From: Gloeobacter violaceus PCC 7421
Lineage (GTDB): Bacteria; Cyanobacteriota; Cyanobacteriia; Gloeobacterales; Gloeobacteraceae
Length of the DNA: 64,000 nt
Direction of reading: 5' to 3'
Assembly: GCF_000011385.1 (NCBI RefSeq)
Contig: NC_005125.1
Coordinates: 1,488,001 to 1,552,000, forward strand
Under the pieces are notes generated by a model. The model was not told the DNA's origin. It did not search any database and saw nothing but the letters and a program-made list of their open reading frames with translations. Positions within the stretch are counted from its first letter, which is position 1; each line of letters begins with the position of its first letter. The translations under genes were made by a program, and so were the position numbers. Positions 59,122-64,000 of the stretch are shown here, in pieces.

Positions 59122-60326
59122 ACGCCCGGACGGCCGGAGCCGGACCCCGACGGCGCGAAGGTGGCCTTGGCCCCGGGCAGTTCGTAGTATGCGGGCAGCG
59201 TCCCCTCCGGCAAGACCGTCAAACCAAAGGCGTAAAGGCCTGGTTTAGGAGGCTCGCTGACGCCCTGAATTTCAAGGGTCAACTCGGAGCCGGGCGGCAC
59301 CGCCGAGCGCATCGAGACGCTGTACTGCCGGCCGGTCAGTTCGACTTTGCGGGCCACCACCGGTCTGTCGGCGACCAGCAGCCGCACACTTTCGCGGCCG
59401 GAAGGCGGCAGGTTGGCCGGAAAGTCCACCAGCAACTGGGCAATCCCCCGCCCGGCTCCCACCGGCAACAGCACGCTGCAGCGATAGGTCACGCCGGCCA
59501 TCGGCAACGTCGCTTTGGTGGAAGGCGTTTGTCCCGGCACTTCCTGCCGCTCGCGCTCGCGGGTAAGGAAGGCCAGTTCCGATTCGAAATCGACCTGCAG
59601 CTGACGCAAAGCCGCCAGATCCGAGCGATCCACCGCCAGATCGCCCGGCTGGGGGTCGAGCAGTTTCAACAAAGCCGCGTTCAGGCGCTCGGCGAAGGCC
59701 CCACGGCTGAAGGAGCGCTCGATGCTGAGGGGCTGTTCGCCCTCCAGGCCGTAGCGCTCCTCGATAAAGCGCAACGAACGATACGCCCAACTGCGCGAGC
59801 CCACCTCCTGCGCCCGCGCCAGGGTGGCGCGCTGCAGTTGGGGGATGGCCTGGCGGTTGAAGAAACTCGGCACCCGCAAAGCCTTCAGCCGCTCGAAGCT
59901 CAACTCGGGGTGCAGCAGCAGTGGGCCGCGGTTACTCGCCTGGAGTTCGCGAACGGGCAGAGCACGGGGATTCTGGCCGCGGGCGGCATCGATCAGTTGC
60001 GGGGCGGAGATGCTTGCCCGCCAGGAACCCGATTCGACCAGAATCAGGCCTCCCCAACGCGGGCGATGGCGCACCAGCAGCAGCGAGCTTTGCAGCGCCG
60101 CTTTCTCAAAAAGGGTTTTGTCCTTGAGCGGCGGTCCTTTGGCAATCAAGCGCCATGGACCCTTCTCACCGGCAAGCAGCGTGTAGGGGCCGTAGCCTGC
60201 CAGATCCCTATCTTCGTTGAGCGATTGCACGACCTGCTCGGGGCTGAGGGCAGCTGCCGCTCCCACCCCGATTAGAAAAGCAAAGATGGCAAGCAGCCAG
60301 TTTTCCGGCCTTTCCAAACGCACCAT
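59118..60326 (-). CDS. Exported protein with DUF2808-like C-terminus
   Basis: A 402-residue protein with signal peptide (NWLLAIFAFLIGVGAAAALS). The middle is Arg/Leu-rich and helical. The C-terminal 130 residues (YRCSVLLPVGAGRGIAQLLV then RKVELTGRQYSVSMRSAVPP and GLYAFGLTVLPEG) resemble the DUF2808 family of cyanobacterial secreted proteins. Function unknown. Convergent with tldD. Confidence 0.65.
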   Translation of the reverse strand: MVRLERPENWLLAIFAFLIGVGAAAALSPEQVVQSLNEDRDLAGYGPYTLLAGEKGPWRLIAKGPPLKDKTLFEKAALQSSLLLVRHRPRWGGLILVESGSWRASISAPQLIDAARGQNPRALPVRELQASNRGPLLLHPELSFERLKALRVPSFFNRQAIPQLQRATLARAQEVGSRSWAYRSLRFIEERYGLEGEQPLSIERSFSRGAFAERLNAALLKLLDPQPGDLAVDRSDLAALRQLQVDFESELAFLTRERERQEVPGQTPSTKATLPMAGVTYRCSVLLPVGAGRGIAQLLVDFPANLPPSGRESVRLLVADRPVVARKVELTGRQYSVSMRSAVPPGSELTLEIQGVSEPPKPGLYAFGLTVLPEGTLPAYYELPGAKATFAPSGSGSGRPGV

Positions 60327-60690
60327 CGTCCTCTGCGATCGGCTACCAGTAATTGTGCCCGACCTCCTTCCCGGCCGCTGAGTCCCGGCAACCCACTGGC
60401 GGGAGAATCCTTATCATAATCACTCAAAAAGCGCGAAGGGCGACGCAATACGGGTAGGGGAGGAACGGATACTTGCGTTTATCCTAATCGCAACGGGCCT
60501 ACCGGACGAACAGGCGTCCCTGCAAATCAAGAATGGCGACGCAACCCCATCGGGCCATCCTGCCTGAGAGCCTTCCAGCGAGCCCCTCACCGGCTTGTTA
60601 ATTTTCTAGAAGCGATCCCGGCGATGGTGTAATGCGATACATCCATGCGCTAACCTTGTACAAAGAACGTTTCGGGCTACGCCTTGCGAT
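60327..60690. other. Leader region before glyQ
   Basis: 364 bases without a gene. Its left part is the divergent leader of the exported-protein gene, its right part the leader of glyQ. I see AT-rich patches but no confident promoter, T-box or other known riboswitch; the sequence does not show the conserved T-box specifier and antiterminator elements. Confidence 0.4.
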
Positions 60691-61563
60691 ATGAACTTTC
60701 AGGACATGACCTTGTCGCTTCATCGGTTTTGGGAGGAGCAGGGATGTCTGATTGTTCAACCGTACGACGTAGAAAAAGGCGCAGGCACGATGAATCCGCA
60801 TACTTTTTTGCGGGCTATCGGACCTGAGCCCTGGAATGTTGCTTATATCGAGCCGTGTCGGCGGCCCACCGATGGTCGCTACGCACAAAATCCCAATCGT
60901 CTTCAGCATTACTACCAGTATCAGGTGCTGATGAAGCCCTCCCCCGGCGACATTCAGGAGCGTTACCTGCGCTCGCTGGAGGTGCTGGGGATTCACCCCG
61001 AAAAACACGACGTCCGGTTTGTCGAAGACAACTGGGAATCGCCGACCCTCGGGGCCTGGGGGGTGGGCTGGGAAGTCTGGCTCGACGGCATGGAGGTGAC
61101 GCAATTTACGTATTTCCAGCAGTGTGGAGGCATCGACTGCCGCCCGGTTTCCATCGAAATCACCTACGGCATTGAGCGACTGGCCATGTATCTGCAGGGT
61201 GTAGATTCGATTTTCGACATCGAATGGGGAGCTGGCCTCACCTACGGCCAGGTCCACCGCGAAGGGGAAATCGAAAATTGCATCTATAATTTTGAACAGG
61301 CGAATCCGGAATTGCTGTTTACCCTTTTCAAGCTCTACGAGCAGGAGGCTACGGCGCTTAGCGAGCGCCGACTGGTGCTTCCGGCGCTCGATTATGTCCT
61401 CAAGTGTTCCCACACATTCAACTTGTTGGATGCGCGCGGTGTGATCGCCGTCACCGAGCGGACCGGCTATATCGGCCGGATACGCCACCTGGCCAGGCGA
61501 ATTGCGCAAGCCTACGCAAAGCAAAGAGAATCTCTGGGGTTTCCTCTGCTAAGCAAAACCTGA
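60691..61563 (+). CDS. glyQ: Glycyl-tRNA synthetase alpha subunit
   Basis: A 290-residue GlyRS alpha chain. The class II motifs are present: [60 protein letters not shown] and [20 protein letters not shown]. The alpha2beta2 bacterial type needs glyS, which is not in this window. Starts at ATG 60691; the next gene is 25 nt downstream on the same strand. Confidence 0.97.
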   Translation: MNFQDMTLSLHRFWEEQGCLIVQPYDVEKGAGTMNPHTFLRAIGPEPWNVAYIEPCRRPTDGRYAQNPNRLQHYYQYQVLMKPSPGDIQERYLRSLEVLGIHPEKHDVRFVEDNWESPTLGAWGVGWEVWLDGMEVTQFTYFQQCGGIDCRPVSIEITYGIERLAMYLQGVDSIFDIEWGAGLTYGQVHREGEIENCIYNFEQANPELLFTLFKLYEQEATALSERRLVLPALDYVLKCSHTFNLLDARGVIAVTERTGYIGRIRHLARRIAQAYAKQRESLGFPLLSKT

Positions 61564-61588
61564 CTTATACCTGCTTTTAGGAGTTTCC

Positions 61589-62161
61589 ATGGTCGCTCAA
61601 TACCGGCAAGATCGCGTGTCGATTTTCATCGACGGCAACAACATGTTTTACGCCCAGCGGTCGAATGGCTGGTTTTTCGATCCGCGCAAGGTGCTCGAAT
61701 ATTTTAATCGTCACGAAGCGCTCGTGAACGCTTTTTGGTACACGGGCATCCGCGATCCCCAGGACCAGCGGGGCTTTCGCGACGCGCTGATCGCGATGGG
61801 CTTTACCGTGCGCGAAAAATTTCTCAAAGAGTACTACGATCGCCTCTCCGGGGAGATGACCCAGAAGGCCAATCTCGATATCGAAATTGTCGTCGATATG
61901 TTCAACACCGTCGCCCAGTACAACCATGCGGTGCTCTTCAGCGGCGACGGCGACTTTGAGCGGGCGGTCGAACTGTTGCGCTCCAAGGATACGCGCATCA
62001 CCGTCGTTTCCACCGAGGGCATGATTGCCCGCGAGTTGCGCAACGCTGCCGATCGCTACATCGACCTCAACGATCTGAGGCCCTTCATCGAAAAGACGAT
62101 CGAAAGCCGGGTGCTTTCTTCCAGTTCGATCAGCGCCGCCTCGCTGCCCAACGGCGGCTGA
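61589..62161 (+). CDS. NYN-domain (LabA/DUF88-like) protein
   Basis: A 190-residue protein with the PIN-like NYN fold. Acidic residues sit in SIFIDGNNMFYAQ near residue 13, KANLDIEIVVDMFNTV near residue 90 and LFSGDGDFERAVELLR near residue 112, and VVSTEGMIARELRNAADRYI follows. The family includes LabA of the cyanobacterial clock and putative RNases. The catalytic aspartates are intact. It may be co-transcribed with glyQ, 25 nt upstream. Confidence 0.92.
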   Translation: MVAQYRQDRVSIFIDGNNMFYAQRSNGWFFDPRKVLEYFNRHEALVNAFWYTGIRDPQDQRGFRDALIAMGFTVREKFLKEYYDRLSGEMTQKANLDIEIVVDMFNTVAQYNHAVLFSGDGDFERAVELLRSKDTRITVVSTEGMIARELRNAADRYIDLNDLRPFIEKTIESRVLSSSSISAASLPNGG

Positions 62162-62177
62162 GGGGCAACGCCGCCGT

Positions 62178-64000
62178 TCACGCTTCCGGTGCGGCAAGCA
62201 GCGGCGCTTCGGTACCCTCCTCCGTGGGTGGTTCCGACTCGTCGCGCACCACCATCAAGTCCACTTGTTGGCGGTAGTAGTCTATCCCCTTGACTTTGAC
62301 GGTGACCGTGTCGCCAATTTGAAAGCGGCGGCGGCTGCGTCTGCCGATCAAGGCGGGTTCGCGCGCCTGGAAGGTGTACCAGTCGTCTTTGAGACCGCTG
62401 ACGTGCACCAGGCCCTCGACGAAGGGTTCTTCGACGGCGACGAAAAATCCGTAGGATTGCACACCGGTAATCAGCCCCCTGAGGGGTTCGGTCTGGGTGC
62501 CGAGCCGGCCGATGCGCTCGAAGCCCTCCAGGTCCGCCTGGGCCTGGTGCACCTGCTGCAGCCGCGCGCTGAGGTGGCTTACCGAGCCTGGCAGCGCCTC
62601 CTCCCAGTCTTTTTGGACTTTGGGTTTGAGCACCGGCCAGTCGATGAGCCCATGGCAGTTCGAAGAGTGCAGATCGACGCTCACCTTGCTGCGCGGCGTC
62701 TTGCGATCGCGGCCGTCGGTGTGCACCTGCTGGAGTAAGCGCTGCACCAACAGGTCGCCGTAGTGTTCGAGCGGACGGCCAAAAGGGGCGACCGCCATGC
62801 TGTCGCGCCCGAAGTGGTGCCGGGGCTCCGCCGCGAATTGTTCCACCGGCAGGGTGGTCAGCAGCAGCTCGCGCAGGGCGCGGTTGGCCCCCTCGGGCTG
62901 CTCCAGAAGCCAGGTGCGGTACTGCCGCACGGTGAGTTCCACCGAAGCGTCCGCCTCGGGCACCTCCAGGCCGCAGGCGCGCGCCAGGCGCAGCCAGTCG
63001 ACCACCTCGCCGCCCTGCGGCCCCGGCTCGAACAAAAAGGGTGCCCCCAGGTGCAGGTGGGCCAGATGCTGCCCGATGAGCGATTCGAGCAGTTCGATAA
63101 AAATGCGCGGATCCGAAGCGCCGAGCAGCGGGCCTGTCCCCTGGGCGGCCAGGGCGGCGGCGACGGCGGCGTAGGGTTCACTCAGGCTCTCCAGGCGGCC
63201 GCGGGCGCGCACCAGCGAGGGTGTCCAGCGAAAGGCGCGCACCTGGCCCGTGGTGTCGAGGTTTACCAGCACCGACCAGGCGGAACGGCCGGTGTCGGGC
63301 AGCAGAGCGCAACGCTCCAGCAGCGCGTCGGGCCACAGTCTGAGGCTGCGATCGCGCAGGCGCGCCGCCAGGCCGCGCCGGTAGGCCTCGGCGTCGAGGG
63401 TCGAACCCGCCTCCACCAGCACCGCCACATCGCTCACGTGCAAACCCAGTTCCCAACCGCCCTCCGTCGGTACCAACGAGAGGGCCGTCTGGAGCAATTC
63501 CCCCGGCAGCGCCCACACTTCGAGCGCCTGCAGATCCTCGCGCCCCTCCGGCGCCGCGGATGCGGCAAGCTGTGCAGCCGCATCGAGCACCGCCTGGGGA
63601 AACTCGAGCGGCAACTGATAGCGGCTGGCCACCAGGTCGAGATCCACCAGCGGATCGTTGGCGTGGCCGAGCACGCGCAGCAATCGGCATTTGGCCGGCC
63701 GCCGCCCTAGAGGATAGCGGGTGATCTCCACCTCGACAATCAAGTCGGCCGCCACGTCCGGAATTTCGGCATCGACCAACTCCAGAACGCTGCCCAGCCG
63801 GTCGTCCAGGGGAGCGACCTGCAGGAGTTTGGGCTTGTCTTCGCCCGCGTCCGCTTCGGCGAGGCGGCCCACCAGGGCGGTGTGCGCCCGCTCGGTCACC
63901 AGCACCACTTCTCCTTCGGGTTTGCGGCGGCGCGAAGCTTTTTTGAGCAGGCGCACCAGCACCCGATCGCCATTCCAGGCATTTTTGAGGCTACCTTCGA
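62178..64000 (-). CDS. RNase II/R-family protein with apparently inactive RNB site (5' end cut by window)
   Basis: The coding frame continues past the window edge; about 606 residues are seen. An upstream RNase R-like segment (EGSLKNAWNGDRVLVRLL) leads into an OB region and an RNB domain (GWELGLHVSDVAVLVEAGST then LDAEAYRRGLAARL, ELLESLIGQHLAHLHLGAPF, EPRHHFGRDSMAVAPFGRPL). The C-terminal S1 domain is intact (GLITGVQSYGFFVAVEEPFV). Where RNase II/R proteins have the catalytic IDxxxAxDxDDA, this protein reads EVWALPGELLQTALSL, so the Asp residues are gone. It is probably an RNA-binding rather than degrading protein, possibly related to the cyanobacterial Zam-type RNB proteins. Confidence 0.85.
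   Translation of the reverse strand, partial: EGSLKNAWNGDRVLVRLLKKASRRRKPEGEVVLVTERAHTALVGRLAEADAGEDKPKLLQVAPLDDRLGSVLELVDAEIPDVAADLIVEVEITRYPLGRRPAKCRLLRVLGHANDPLVDLDLVASRYQLPLEFPQAVLDAAAQLAASAAPEGREDLQALEVWALPGELLQTALSLVPTEGGWELGLHVSDVAVLVEAGSTLDAEAYRRGLAARLRDRSLRLWPDALLERCALLPDTGRSAWSVLVNLDTTGQVRAFRWTPSLVRARGRLESLSEPYAAVAAALAAQGTGPLLGASDPRIFIELLESLIGQHLAHLHLGAPFLFEPGPQGGEVVDWLRLARACGLEVPEADASVELTVRQYRTWLLEQPEGANRALRELLLTTLPVEQFAAEPRHHFGRDSMAVAPFGRPLEHYGDLLVQRLLQQVHTDGRDRKTPRSKVSVDLHSSNCHGLIDWPVLKPKVQKDWEEALPGSVSHLSARLQQVHQAQADLEGFERIGRLGTQTEPLRGLITGVQSYGFFVAVEEPFVEGLVHVSGLKDDWYTFQAREPALIGRRSRRRFQIGDTVTVKVKGIDYYRQQVDLMVVRDESEPPTEEGTEAPLLAAPEA

Noticed and set aside
60327-60690. Possible T-box or cobalamin riboswitch before glyQ
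   Set aside because: I could not find a specifier loop, antiterminator sequence or B12-box on either strand.

Overview
The window reads as a GC-rich chromosomal segment of an early-branching cyanobacterium, most likely Gloeobacter or a close relative. Support comes from a Thf1/Psb29 homologue, a PsbP-type lipoprotein, a 52-residue high-light-inducible (Hlip) protein, a glycine-rich RRM RNA-binding protein, a DevBCA exporter and the cyanobacterial families DUF3531 and DUF1818. The genus is recognition by eye, not a database result.

Layout. 0-5 kb: a TonB-dependent receptor with exbB-exbD-tonB, closed by a strong terminator. 5-14.5 kb: housekeeping genes (ArsA-type ATPase, RNA-binding protein, adk, secY, a B12-binding radical SAM protein, cdsA, small conserved cyanobacterial proteins, thf1, purN). 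14.7-29.7 kb: one long leftward gene run. It begins with baseplate genes of a phage-tail-like contractile injection system (gp25-like, baseplate-J-like, TIGR02242-like tail protein). It continues through a DUF4159-like protein, a Pro-rich linker protein, a WD40 protein and an Ig-like membrane protein, then an FHA protein and a PP2C phosphatase, and ends in potA-potB-potC. Sheath, tube, spike and AAA+ genes are not in the window, so this is a split or partial locus.

30-37 kb: a Uma2 nuclease-fold protein beside two Uma2-like C-terminal fragments, a Coq4 homologue, a TetR regulator with an ADOP-type permease, and a secreted HExxH peptidase. 37-41.6 kb: a TetR-SDR-hydrolase-SDR cassette bracketed by two nearly identical 333-bp inverted repeats, with other miniature elements on its left flank. 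41.6-46.5 kb: an MNT/HEPN toxin-antitoxin pair sitting between a duplicated devA 3' end, then devB-devC-devA and a divergent PadR regulator with TTGCAT-type operators.

46.5-64 kb: a glycosyltransferase, a GH13 enzyme, DNA polymerase III delta', a small toxin-like protein, prolyl iminopeptidase, an ArsR/SRPBCC pair, a PadR/epimerase pair, tRNA-Ser(CGA), a PsbP-like lipoprotein, a UvrC-like half protein, Hlip, tldD, glyQ, a NYN-domain protein and, cut by the window edge, an RNase II/R homologue whose catalytic aspartates appear to be replaced.

The most interesting parts are the injection-system operon with its own FHA/PP2C module, the inverted-repeat-bracketed cassette, the duplicated devA tail around the toxin-antitoxin pair, and the apparently inactive RNB protein.
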